From the NCBI RefSeq assembly GCF_009688965.1, contig NZ_AP021875.1, positions 5,456,001 through 5,520,000 on the forward strand: 64,000 bases of DNA, read 5' to 3'. This DNA comes from Desulfosarcina widdelii. GTDB taxonomy: Bacteria; Desulfobacterota; Desulfobacteria; Desulfobacterales; Desulfosarcinaceae. The translations under genes were made by a program, and so were the position numbers. The notes beneath the pieces are model-generated. The model saw only the letters and a program-made list of their open reading frames with translations, made no database searches and was not told the origin of the DNA. Shown here one piece after another: positions 47,613 through 56,600 of this stretch. Each line of letters starts with the position of its first letter. Positions within the stretch are counted from its first letter, which is position 1.

Positions 47613-48207
47613 TTAAGACAACACTCGCCTGTATCGATTTGAAACGGTTTTTTTAAGGAAATGTGAACTGACATGTCGATGAAAAATAAACATACACAGC
47701 TCAGCTAAACAGGTGATTAACACCGACCGCTGAGCTCGGTAGAGATTGAAATAAGTCTGAATTTATAAAAATTATCAACCATTTCGTTTTCTCTTATACT
47801 ATAAAAATATGGTAATATTTTTTCACGCTTTACATAATTCATGTGAAAAAAAATAAATAGATTTATCCTCTCTAAATACATTTCTATATAAGTTATTATT
47901 TTGTAGCTGTTAATAAATCATTGATCCGATTTAGGAATAAATGGAAATCGTATTCACTGTATTTTTGATTGGTTATGGCTTGCTATTTGCATATTAAGAG
48001 TATTGTTTCAGATGCAAATTGGCGGGTGATTGAGACACTTCAAAGTACCGCTTAGACTTTAGGTCGATTACCTGTCTAATTTGGGGCTGTCAAAACAATA
48101 GAAAAGTAGGAATATTTTCTAACCTCAATTTCTTTAGCGTCTCTAAAATGTAACTGGTTTTTTATCTTAAAAAATCTTATATGGGTGCCCAATATTTATT
48201 GTAGCAA
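47613..48207. other. AT-rich gene-free stretch upstream of the deacetylase operon
   Basis: No coding region is supported. The segment must hold the promoter of the plus-strand operon that begins at 48208. It is very AT-rich from 47760 onward, which makes single promoter boxes unreliable. Confidence 0.4.
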
Positions 48208-49098
48208 ATGATGGTAAACAGCAACATTGCACAACCAATTTTTCTAATTGTTAATGCAGATGATTACGGTTATTTTGAATGTGTTAGCAAGGGCGTGATT
48301 GAATGCGCAAAACGAAAAATAATCAGCGCTACCGGATTGGTTGCAAACGGACCAAATTTCACAAATGCTGTTAAATGGTTGGAGGACATCCCAGAGCTTG
48401 ATGTTGGTGTTCATTTAAATATCACTTATGGCGCCCCCCTTACTTTAAGTATGAAAAAATGCCTGCGTAGCTGCGGCGGTGTTTTCAAATCGGCCATGAT
48501 TACTGCCGCCATGATTTACAGCAAGAGGATCAATGTCGCAATCATTGAAGAGGAATGGCGTGCACAGATACAAAGATGCATTCGTGCTGGAATAGCGATT
48601 AAATTTGTTAATTCACATGAACACATTCATATGCTACCAGTTCTATATGATCGATTGAAGAGCATAGTTGCTGCTTTCGATATCCCCTATGTAAGGTACA
48701 CTCAGCCCGAATGGACGATTTCTTTCGATCTGAATAGCCATTTTCGTAACATAGTTCTCAATACCATGGTGATGTTTAAAGATAAGGAACAAGTAAAAAA
48801 TTCTATAGCGCTTATCGGCACGGGTTTGAGCTGTAAATTAAATATCAAATATATTGAGGCATGCTTGAAAAGAATGAGGCCAGGCCGCGTGTATGAATTA
48901 ATGTGTCATCCGGGCTACCATGACTCAAGCGAAATCAAAGATAGAAGAATCGCCCGTTACCATTCATGGGAAAACGAGTTTCGGCTTTTGATTAGCCCTT
49001 CAATGAAACGTTTGCTGAAGGATTTTAACGTAAAGTTAATATCATATAATGATCTTGCGAATGGTCGGATAAAAGAATCGATGTTATTAGAAAATTGA
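48208..49098 (+). CDS. YdjC/ChbG/HpnK-family carbohydrate deacetylase (NaxD-like)
   Basis: 296 residues. FLIVNADDYGYFE gives the metal-binding Asp pair (D18, D19), and VNSHEHIHMLP gives H137, H139 and H141, the metal/catalytic histidines of the YdjC family; YELMCHPGYHD near residue 232 is the second conserved block. The family removes N-acetyl groups from sugars. In Francisella the YdjC member NaxD deacetylates undecaprenyl-phosphate-GalNAc before its transfer to lipid A. The next gene here encodes a polyprenyl-phosphate glycosyltransferase, so the same chemistry is likely (inference). It is the first gene of the plus-strand operon; the ribosome site is weak. Confidence 0.85.
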   Translation: MMVNSNIAQPIFLIVNADDYGYFECVSKGVIECAKRKIISATGLVANGPNFTNAVKWLEDIPELDVGVHLNITYGAPLTLSMKKCLRSCGGVFKSAMITAAMIYSKRINVAIIEEEWRAQIQRCIRAGIAIKFVNSHEHIHMLPVLYDRLKSIVAAFDIPYVRYTQPEWTISFDLNSHFRNIVLNTMVMFKDKEQVKNSIALIGTGLSCKLNIKYIEACLKRMRPGRVYELMCHPGYHDSSEIKDRRIARYHSWENEFRLLISPSMKRLLKDFNVKLISYNDLANGRIKESMLLEN

Positions 49099-49110
49099 TT
49101 ATTCAAAAGC

Positions 49111-50115
49111 ATGGAAGCCATTGAAAAGAATCAATCGTCTTTGAGTGTAAGTGATATGAGCATAATGGATAGGCCATTGGTCAGTATCGTCTTGCCTGCT
49201 TTTAACGAAAAAGAGACCATCGCTATTATGGTCGATTCTTTGATTGTGGAATTGCGGAAGGCAGCGTTCAACTTTGAGATAATCATTGTCGATGACGGTA
49301 GTACAGACGATACCTTTGAAGTTTCAAAGAAACTTTCAAGCCGGTACCCTTTTGTCAAAGCCATTCGGTTTAGCCGGAATTTTGGTAAGGAGGCGGCTCT
49401 GTTGGTGGGATTAAAGGCCGCTAGCGGGGAAGCCATCGTAAGTATGGATTCAGATTTGCAGCACCCACCAGCCATAATCCATGAGCTTTTTAAAAAATGG
49501 CAGGAAGGCTACAAGGTTATACATGCGGTAAAAGAAAACCGAGACGCCGATTCAATCCTCCAAAGGGGCAGGGCATCTGTTTTTAATTTAATATTTAATT
49601 GGCTGGGTGGAATTAATCTTTGTAATTCATCGGATTTTATGTTGATCGATCGCTGTGCAGCCAACGTTATTGTTAAGACGATAGGCGAAAAAGAACGCTT
49701 TCATCGTGGTTTGGCACATTGGATTGGTTTCAATCAGACAACCATTCCCTTCCGCGTACAAAAGCGCCATGATGGGAGCAAAAGCCGCTTCAAGTTTAAG
49801 GCTTTGGTCAAACTGGCTTTGGTCGGCATTATTTCCTTTACCAGCGTTCCGCTTCACCTAATCTCCATATCAGGCTTAATGGTCTTGGTTGTTGGACTGG
49901 TAATCGCGTTGGATGCGATCGCGTCTTGGGCACATGGCACTACGTTTTCCGGTTACGCAACGCTCATTATGGTCATGCTGATTATTGGCGGGTTTACCAT
50001 ATTCAGTCTGGGGATTATTGGTGAGTACATCGCCAAGATCTACGAAGAGGTTAAGAACCGTCCCGTTTACATCATTGAATCGACTGTTGGAGTGGAACAA
50101 CGATGGAATCTTTAA
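49111..50115 (+). CDS. polyprenyl-phosphate glycosyltransferase (GT2; ArnC/GtrB/FlmF-like)
   Basis: 334 residues. PLVSIVLPAFNEKETI, FEIIIVDDGSTDDT and VSMDSDLQHPPAII are the donor and metal-binding motifs of the DPM1/GtrB/ArnC group. FRVQKRHDGSKSRFKFKALVKLALVGIISFTS is its juxtamembrane signature, followed by two C-terminal membrane helices. It should add a sugar from a nucleotide donor to undecaprenyl phosphate on the cytoplasmic face. ATGs at 49156 and 49165 are possible alternative starts. The deacetylase gene ends 12 bp upstream. Confidence 0.88.
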   Translation: MEAIEKNQSSLSVSDMSIMDRPLVSIVLPAFNEKETIAIMVDSLIVELRKAAFNFEIIIVDDGSTDDTFEVSKKLSSRYPFVKAIRFSRNFGKEAALLVGLKAASGEAIVSMDSDLQHPPAIIHELFKKWQEGYKVIHAVKENRDADSILQRGRASVFNLIFNWLGGINLCNSSDFMLIDRCAANVIVKTIGEKERFHRGLAHWIGFNQTTIPFRVQKRHDGSKSRFKFKALVKLALVGIISFTSVPLHLISISGLMVLVVGLVIALDAIASWAHGTTFSGYATLIMVMLIIGGFTIFSLGIIGEYIAKIYEEVKNRPVYIIESTVGVEQRWNL

Positions 50116-50134
50116 TGAACCTTTAAGGTACCAT

Positions 50135-51235
50135 ATGATTAGTCGCGATTTATTTCCATTTGCCTTAAGCATGATCATTTCCGGAATCGCTTTTTATTAC
50201 GCGTTTCATAGTGTGCCACTGGCTTCATTGGTAGCGTACTATAGAGAAATTAATATGCTCAGTGTTTTTGGTGCTTCTTTTGTTGTGGCAGTAAGTGTTT
50301 TCGTTAGAGCGCTGCGTTGGAAATATATTACTCATCCTCATAGCCGGCTTACATTTTTTAATGCTTATCACCCGCTGGTAATCGGACTGTTGGCAAACTG
50401 CGTATTGCCAGCACGGGTAGGAGAATTGGTAAGACCTTTCTGGCATAAAGCCAAAAATGAAGCTTCATTTTCTGGATGTCTGGCTTCTTTGGCTGTTGAG
50501 CGTTTTTTTGATATTTTGACATTGCTTGGTTTTTTGGCAGCTACGTTTATCTTCGTAGATTTTGGAGCCGCTGTTCCGGTCATTTATAGGAATATAGAAC
50601 TGTCCGAATCGCTTCTTTGGCATTTGGCAGCAATACTGTTTTTGGTAAGTATTTTTCTTTTAGCCGGATTTCTTTTGCTTGGTATTAAGACCGTAGAACA
50701 TTTCCTTAAAAGGTTAATTTCGAGAATTTCTCTTTTTATAACCAAACGAATGCCTATGATAGGAACTTATGCAGGTGACCAGGGAAGCACACTTCTGACA
50801 CGACTTATTGATCGAGCTACTGAGGGATTTTCAATTGTTCGCAGCGTTACCGATTCTTTGATTTGTATTGGATTGAGTATCTTATATTGGCTATTATGGA
50901 CGGCTGGATATTATCTTCTCTCTCGCGGCAGCTCATCCATTAATTTAACGTTTATAGAGGCCACCATATCAATGGTTGTGATATGTTTTTTTATCTCACT
51001 ACCCTCAATCCCTGGATACTGGGGGCTATGGGAAGCCGGTGGTATTTTCTCATTGTCCTTGTTTGGATTTTCGCCGGATCAAGCAGCCGGTATCACTTTG
51101 GCCAACCATGTTATCCAAATGCTCCCGATTTGTCTGGCTGGTATTATTTCCGTCTGGGTGACAGGATTTAATCTTTCGAGAATTCGGTCGTTTGCCATCT
51201 CGTCCTGTTCTAAGGAACCTCGATCACAGGTTTAA
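50135..51235 (+). CDS. UPF0104/LPG-synthase-type integral membrane protein, candidate flippase
   Basis: 366 residues from the ATG at 50135, with AAGG upstream; the frame could extend to 49985, but that would run through the end of the GT2 gene. It has seven or eight hydrophobic helices with the family blocks VRALRWKYI, LANCVLPARVGELVRPFW, AVERFFDILTLLGF and ISLPSIPGYWGLWEAGGIF. This superfamily includes MprF-type flippase domains and AglD-like proteins. In this operon it could flip the polyprenyl-phosphate sugar to the periplasm, a step for which no other candidate is present. Confidence 0.8.
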   Translation: MISRDLFPFALSMIISGIAFYYAFHSVPLASLVAYYREINMLSVFGASFVVAVSVFVRALRWKYITHPHSRLTFFNAYHPLVIGLLANCVLPARVGELVRPFWHKAKNEASFSGCLASLAVERFFDILTLLGFLAATFIFVDFGAAVPVIYRNIELSESLLWHLAAILFLVSIFLLAGFLLLGIKTVEHFLKRLISRISLFITKRMPMIGTYAGDQGSTLLTRLIDRATEGFSIVRSVTDSLICIGLSILYWLLWTAGYYLLSRGSSSINLTFIEATISMVVICFFISLPSIPGYWGLWEAGGIFSLSLFGFSPDQAAGITLANHVIQMLPICLAGIISVWVTGFNLSRIRSFAISSCSKEPRSQV

Positions 51236-51305
51236 TTGTTTTGAAAAGCTAACAATAAAATACATCTGAAAAACACCTGGTGCGCCGTCATAGGGTATCG
51301 AAAGC

Positions 51306-53063
51306 ATGATATATTCATACAACCACCGGACAGCGACATACAGAGACAGCTTCATGTTGTCTTCCAGATTTCGCCTATTTTTCTGTTATTCCACTGTCCT
51401 TGTGGTGAATTGGTTTTGCAATTACATGCTGTTCAAAGATTTTGGGTTGTATATTGACGACTACTATCGAATTACAAAAATTTTGATATCGATTCGAGAG
51501 GGCGTTGTTGAAATACTTACGACAATTTTCTCTTCACCAGTTAATGTGAGACCCCTTCATGGCGCGTTTATTTATGCGCTGTCGTATGCAGGTTTTAGCT
51601 TTGGTGGCTTAGGTGGTATCTATATTATAGGTTTTGTTATTTTATCAATCAATGCAATCCTTTGTTTCGTGTTGATTAATACCCTTGCGAAAAATGAATT
51701 AACCTCGCTGATTGGCTCATTGGCGTTTGTCCTTTATCCGGCGTCAACCACAAAAATATGGATTACAGCAGCATTAGGGATACAGCCCGCAATCACTTTA
51801 GTTTTGCTTGCCTTCGTCTTTTATCTTAAGGAAATGCAATGGCTTTCCTACCTATTTGTTGTGATCTCATTATTTTGCTACGAGACTGTATATTGGGTTT
51901 TTTTTGCCGCACCGCTATTTTTCTATCCATGGAATCGAAGTATACAAAATAAAGTGCTGAAGCATGGAATTATTATGGCCTGCATATTTGCCGCCTTTTT
52001 CATTTTTAAGATAGTCGGTTCGGATCCGCGTTTACAAGATAGCAGTGTAAGTAATCTGCTTTTGAAAAGCATCGAACACTTAGTGGAGGGCCCCTTTTAT
52101 AACCTTCGTGGACAGTTGTTTTTCCTCGTGAAGACTGCCACCATCATAAACACAAGTGACATTATTTTTCTAATAATTGTTAGCATGGCGATTACGTTGG
52201 TGATATCGATTGTCGGGTCACGTAAAGAAAACGATAATAGGGACCTGCATTTAATCCGCAATGGCACCCTCGTTGCGTCTGGTAACCCACTTTTTAAAGG
52301 AAACATGGGTAATTATAAATTGACGCTAATTGGCATGGTAATGCTCATTTTGGCATATCCACTGACACTTAATGGCAGTGTGCAAACAGTTTATGGCATG
52401 GAATCAAGATTTCACTTATCCGCATCGATAGGTACCGCTTTTATCTATGCCGGCGTCTGTGCTCGTATTCTGAGTTTTTTTGATAATCTTAAAAAAGGAA
52501 CGATAGGACGCTTTCTGCTTTCTATAATGGCATCGTTATTACTTCTCAACGGCATTCAAATTCAGAAAGACTATCGAGATGCCTATTGTGTTCAAAGACG
52601 TTTCTGGCAAGATTTTTTGAATTCTTACCATAATTTTCGGGAAGATACTCTTATATTTTTCGAGACCCAAGCTGTAAAACGTTTTAGAAGTATTCCCACT
52701 TTTGATTGGTCATCAGCATATATCTTGGAAAATATCTATACGTTTCCTGAAAACTGGGAAAGGAAACCCAGGGTTTATGTCGTCAACAAGCCTGGTTTGT
52801 CCAAAATTTTGAATACAATGGATGAAATTACACTGTCTGATTTGGATAAAATGCAATTCATCAATGTCGTTATCTCATCGGATTTCGGAAGAATAATTGA
52901 TAAAAAAAACAGCTTTATTGTCTATTACGATAGCGTACCACCGAATCGCTTGATAAGTAGAACGACCAACGACTTTGGGAATCGAACTGATAAAATAAAT
53001 AGCGGTGATCTAAATCATTATTCAAAGGGTGTGTTGTACAAGTTGCTGCTAAAAGATATTTGA
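51306..53063 (+). CDS. polytopic GT-C-type glycosyltransferase-like protein (ArnT/FlmK/GtrC-like role)
   Basis: 585 residues, or 569 if the ATG at 51354 (MLSSRFRLFFCYS) is used; neither has a strong ribosome site. About ten membrane helices are followed by a C-terminal soluble part of ~150 residues. YIDDYYRITKIL after the first helix puts an acidic pair in the first periplasmic loop, the position of the catalytic acid in GT-C enzymes. It would take a sugar from a polyprenyl phosphate in the periplasm and transfer it to lipid A, O-antigen or another glycan. Sequence similarity to a named family is weak; the role rests on topology and the operon. Confidence 0.65.
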   Translation: MIYSYNHRTATYRDSFMLSSRFRLFFCYSTVLVVNWFCNYMLFKDFGLYIDDYYRITKILISIREGVVEILTTIFSSPVNVRPLHGAFIYALSYAGFSFGGLGGIYIIGFVILSINAILCFVLINTLAKNELTSLIGSLAFVLYPASTTKIWITAALGIQPAITLVLLAFVFYLKEMQWLSYLFVVISLFCYETVYWVFFAAPLFFYPWNRSIQNKVLKHGIIMACIFAAFFIFKIVGSDPRLQDSSVSNLLLKSIEHLVEGPFYNLRGQLFFLVKTATIINTSDIIFLIIVSMAITLVISIVGSRKENDNRDLHLIRNGTLVASGNPLFKGNMGNYKLTLIGMVMLILAYPLTLNGSVQTVYGMESRFHLSASIGTAFIYAGVCARILSFFDNLKKGTIGRFLLSIMASLLLLNGIQIQKDYRDAYCVQRRFWQDFLNSYHNFREDTLIFFETQAVKRFRSIPTFDWSSAYILENIYTFPENWERKPRVYVVNKPGLSKILNTMDEITLSDLDKMQFINVVISSDFGRIIDKKNSFIVYYDSVPPNRLISRTTNDFGNRTDKINSGDLNHYSKGVLYKLLLKDI

Positions 53064-53213
53064 CACCCAACCTTTCAGCGCTGATTACATCTATGAACGG
53101 GTAACCAGTGTCAGCTCTTCAACCGATCAATAAGTTCTATAATTGAAATCCAGAATGGGCACAAAAATTTCTTTTTCCTCTAAATGCAACTCCTTCCTGA
53201 TCGTAGAAGGTCT

Positions 53214-53664
53214 ATGATGGCGAAAAAGTTGAACCATCATTTGTTTAAAAGGGGCGACACCCATTATTTCCAGGCATCCGTGAACGGGCACTCCGATAAA
53301 AAATCGCTTGGCAGGGACATCGGACAGGCAAGAGTGCTGCGAGATCAGCTACTGAATGAAATCCACTGGGGGCACCTCGATATTAAAAGCGACCGCCTGG
53401 TGGTTGGAGAAGTTGGTAAAAGGTGGATCAAAACCCAGGAACTCAAACTCCATTCGTTCGCGGCTTTGATGCTGTCATCCGGAGAATCTGTTGGGTGGGT
53501 TCAGTCGATGATGGGGGCGCGCGAGCTTGAGGATGATTCAGGAACACTATTTTCGATTCATCCCCAATTTGACCCATGAAGACGGGAGTGCGTTTGCGAA
53601 GAAGTTTGAACGCTGTCATAGACTGCCAGCTCTTCGGCGGGCTTCTCCATTTTACCCAAAGTAA
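53214..53664 (+). pseudogene. tyrosine recombinase remnant (internal deletion and frameshift)
   Basis: The first ~75 codons read as an integrase N-terminus (MAKKLNHHLFKRGDTHYFQA, then SLGRDIGQARVLRDQLL). The frame then jumps directly to the end of the catalytic domain (LHSFAALMLSSGESVGWVQSMMG), so about 150-200 central residues, including the first catalytic Arg, are missing. A one-base shift near 53525 moves the end into another frame, where LRMIQEHYFRFIPNLTHEDG supplies the would-be tyrosine nucleophile. It is certainly inactive and marks one end of the accessory region. Confidence 0.75.
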
Positions 53665-54393
53665 CTCCTTGCCAGCTTCCATTACTTTGTCGGTGGCTTC
53701 TTTCACCAGGTCCTCGTCCGCCTTGTCCTCTGGAATGTTGACCGTTTCACACTTCAACAACGCGGAAATGGCCTTGGCCACTTTTACAGCGGTTTCAGCG
53801 ATTGATTTACCGACACGAACATCCTTCTTGGCGAACTCCAACTGAACAGATTGAACGCCGGCGAGATCGCCACCGGTAATCTTGAAATACTGGTTCATGT
53901 TGGTGGGACTGGCACCGCGATACTTTTTTGCTTGTCCGTGCGTTGTTTTGGTGGAAAGGTCATTATCGCAGAGCAGTTTGACGAACTGTTTTGCTTTTTC
54001 GGCGTCCATTGATTCGCCATTGCCTTTACCCTGGCCATAGCCAACCAAGCATTTGGCGTCACCATAGGACCTTTTCTGTGCCTCTTTCGCAAGATTTTCA
54101 TCTTTGATGCCGTGAATCCAAAAAACGTGAGTATTACCCGGATCGGTGATGCTGGTGGTGATGTTTTCGATAAAAGTGGGATGTGCCTTTGCGTGGGCAA
54201 TGTAGTTTAGGTCGGCAAGCCGTTCATCAATGTTTGGTTCACCGTAATTGCCATCCTTACCTTTCTCGGGCTTCTTGAAGGCTTCGTTGATGATGGCATG
54301 ACAACCAAGTTTTTTCTGGATGGCTATCGCTGTACCTCTTTGAACTCCAAAGCGTATTGAGATTGCGACCGGATCGCTCGTTTTACTGTTGCT
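53443..54393 (-). pseudogene. start-less ORF, unrecognised gene fragment
   Basis: The minus-strand frame is open from a stop at 54394-54396 to 53443, but no start codon is available before a TTG at 54048, and similar-looking protein continues upstream of that (GVQRGTAIAIQKKLG, NIDERLADLNYIAHAKAH). The part below about 53660 is antisense to the integrase remnant and is probably run-through, so the true fragment is about 53660-54390, joined at a recombination junction. The peptide is rich in Lys/Glu and looks genuine, but I do not recognise the family. Confidence 0.5.
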
Positions 54394-54698
54394 TTAGATT
54401 CTGACCTGTTGAGATATCCAAGTAGCGCAGCCATATCCTCGTCGCTTGCTCGTGAACCAATGATTACCTCGGCAACAGCGTCTGTACCAAAGATATAGCT
54501 CCTTCCTACGTATCTGCGAAATATTAATCGATACTCGTCTTCATGCTTCCAATGCACTGATTTAGTATACAAAGTGGTTTCCATTTGATCGCGTTGCATA
54601 TCTGTCACCCCGCCATTGCCAATATCAATGCAAATCTCAGGTGGCCTCATGCTGTAATCGACCTTATGTAGCATCAACAACATATTTTGGCGTAGCAA
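54324..54698 (-). pseudogene. DUF2971-like C-terminal fragment
   Basis: 124 codons from a TTG; the frame is open about 75 bp further upstream without a start codon. TLYTKSVHWKHEDEYRLIFR and AVAEVIIGSRASDED match the pattern 'K-x-x-x-W-x-x-E-x-E-x-R-L-I ... V-x-x-G' of DUF2971 proteins, which are common in defence and mobile regions. The usual N-terminal half is missing. It overlaps the start-less frame to its left by 70 bp, again suggesting decayed DNA. Confidence 0.55.
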
Positions 54699-54954
54699 TG
54701 AACTCTGGTGCTGGGCTATAGTTGCCGACTTAAGTCCAACGCATAAAGGGAAATTCGGGCCAGTTTTCCTGTTTTAGTATCAATCTTCATTTCCAGAACT
54801 ATCCAATATTTCAGGAAAAATCAATGAAATTCGATCTTTAACCAGGGTTGGTAATTACCGAGAGTGCGGTGCTTTTAGTGGAAGGATAACTTCCGGATAA
54901 CACGGTGGTTATTTGAAAAAGACGTCCTCAAACATCTAATTATCATAGTTCAGT

Positions 54955-55581
54955 TCAGGTGTATGGGCTGGAGTCTATTTTGTTTTTATTTAACCAGTTA
55001 TAGAGATTTGGCAACGTTGTTCCGTATTTTTTCGCCACATACGATTTGGTCGAGCCGTTTTTGAGCAACGCTACAATTTCCTCATGGTATTCATCGAGTT
55101 TCGATTTTCCTGGACCTGACGGCCGCCCCAACTTCATACCGCTTGCCCTGCGCGCCCTCAACGCCTCCCTGGTACGTTTGCTGATGAGGTCACGCTCTAT
55201 CTCGGCGGCAATCGAAAATGCCATTGCCATGACTTTGGATTGAAGACTCCCGTCTAACTCCCATCCGCCTTTAACGGAATAAATGCAAACCTCCTTTTGA
55301 TTCAATACGGACAGCATCTCCATTATTTCGAGCATGGACCTACCCAGGCGTGACAGTTCCGGCACTATAATTCTATCACCGCTATCCAGCATATCGATCA
55401 CATCTTTAATTTTCCGATCCTTCCAGCACTTCCTTCCGCTGACCTTCTCCTCTACCCACTCAACCTTTCCAAAGTCCTTATCATTTGCCAGATCAAGGAT
55501 TTCATGCTTGTTCTTTTCAAGATCCTGATCGACAGTCGATACCCTCAAGTAACCAATCGTCTTGATATTTTTCTTACCCAC
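54955..55581 (-). CDS. serine recombinase (resolvase/invertase family)
   Basis: 208 residues. The GTG at 55581 has AAGGAG eight bases upstream; the GTG at 55590 lies inside that site and is unlikely. TIGYLRVSTVDQD contains the nucleophile Ser15, followed by VPELSRLGRSMLEIMEML and AEIERDLISKRTREALRARRASG with the conserved arginines. The C-terminus (GSTKSYVAKKYGTTLPNLYNWLNKNK) is a helix-turn-helix. It is full length for the small resolvase/invertase group. No obvious invertible segment or res site was found beside it. It may resolve multimers of the plasmid-like element. Confidence 0.88.
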   Translation of the reverse strand: MGKKNIKTIGYLRVSTVDQDLEKNKHEILDLANDKDFGKVEWVEEKVSGRKCWKDRKIKDVIDMLDSGDRIIVPELSRLGRSMLEIMEMLSVLNQKEVCIYSVKGGWELDGSLQSKVMAMAFSIAAEIERDLISKRTREALRARRASGMKLGRPSGPGKSKLDEYHEEIVALLKNGSTKSYVAKKYGTTLPNLYNWLNKNKIDSSPYT

Positions 55582-55736
55582 AAATTGCACTCCTTCGGAA
55601 TTTAGATGAAAACCATCTATAATAACATTATATTTATAATTTTATAAAAAGTTATTCAATGGTTTTCATTTTGTGTTTTTGATAGGTATATACGGTCGTT
55701 AACGTTTTATAATCGATGGCGATCCTTGTTGCAGTA

Positions 55737-55937
55737 TTATTCAACATCAACATATTCCATAGTCACACAGAGCAGATGATCATAGTCGCCCGATGTTGCT
55801 TCGCTAAGATAGCGGTCAATATATTCTTTATCAGCTCCACCTAGCCATAGAGCTTTCTTCACTCGTCCCAAGATTGAAAAAGCATTCCCGTCTTGATCGA
55901 TCAATTTCACGTTCGGTTTTGTTGCTGGTGCTATCAT
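55737..55937 (-). CDS. small conserved-type protein, 66 residues
   Basis: GGAGG precedes the ATG at 55937. The sequence has NVKLIDQDGNAFSILGRVKKAL, then YIDRYLSEATSGDYDHLLCVTMEYVDVE. This resembles small proteins of unknown function seen in phages and mobile elements (the NAFSILGRV and SGDYDHLL blocks), from memory rather than a search. It lies in the same direction as the serine recombinase. Confidence 0.65.
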   Translation of the reverse strand: MIAPATKPNVKLIDQDGNAFSILGRVKKALWLGGADKEYIDRYLSEATSGDYDHLLCVTMEYVDVE

Positions 55938-56071
55938 TTGTACACCTCCAGTTAAATTATGATTACTTGCATATTCCAGATATGGTTTTTATGAATGGTT
56001 CATTATGATTCCGACTTTCTCGCACGGGTTAGGTTCCGCCTAAACCGATCCTACGAGGTTAGGCGGTATCA

Positions 56072-56227
56072 TCATTGGTGCGCCCTGCCTAAACAAATGA
56101 ACGCTCCAAGCATCAAGATGACGGCCGCCCAAATGATCGGCTGCGGAAGGATTGAAATTACGTAAGCGATGCCTATGACAGCTAAAATGATTGCTGCGAT
56201 AATGATTACCGGTTTGAACAATTCCAT
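56072..56227 (-). CDS. 51-residue two-helix membrane protein
   Basis: Starts at the ATG at 56227: GGAGG lies six bases upstream, while the ATG at 56231 in another frame is only one base from it. The peptide MELFKPVIIIAAIILAVIG continues through YVISILPQPIIWAAVILMLG to a short basic end. These form two hydrophobic helices with a Pro-containing turn, typical of small membrane proteins carried by mobile elements. The function is unknown. Confidence 0.65.
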   Translation of the reverse strand: MELFKPVIIIAAIILAVIGIAYVISILPQPIIWAAVILMLGAFICLGRAHQ

Positions 56228-56600
56228 TCATGCCTCCTTATGTTGGGGATATGATTCGATACAATGTCTTATCAGTAATTTATATATATAGCGGTCAGTG
56301 ATTAAATGGATTGCACGAAGGTGAGATGAAAATTTCGGTAAGTGAAAGCAGAAATGCTTTTTGAAATGAAAAATGGGTGCCGCCTGGAACACGGTGCCTG
56401 GAGCACTAACGAAGGATCTGTGTGGGTGTGAAACGGGAACTGCAGAACTAAAGGGGCAACGGTGTTTGCACTGTTTTTGTGGTTGGATCATACATGGATT
56501 TCAACAAAATTTTTAAGCTTATTCTATAAACGTTTTCAAAGGTTACAAATTTCATGATATACAGATCTATATACTAACCGGTTAGATTTGGAGAATAGCT
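56228..56600. other. gene-free stretch upstream of the nuclease-like gene
   Basis: No coding region is supported in these 373 bp. The left part holds the promoter region of the small membrane protein, the right part the palindrome described separately. Confidence 0.4.
56574..56585. promoter_or_regulatory. 12-bp palindrome, candidate operator
   Basis: CTAACCGGTTAG is a perfect palindrome ending 15 bp before the ATG at 56601, in an AT-rich leader. Its position fits a repressor site acting on transcription or early elongation of the downstream gene. Confidence 0.4.

Noticed and set aside
53895..54200. 101-codon minus-strand frame
   Set aside because: Shadow of the start-less frame that continues through the same DNA with better protein character.
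56228..56491. 87-codon minus-strand frame
   Set aside because: His/Cys/Ser-rich artefact that would run over the ribosome site of the small membrane protein.
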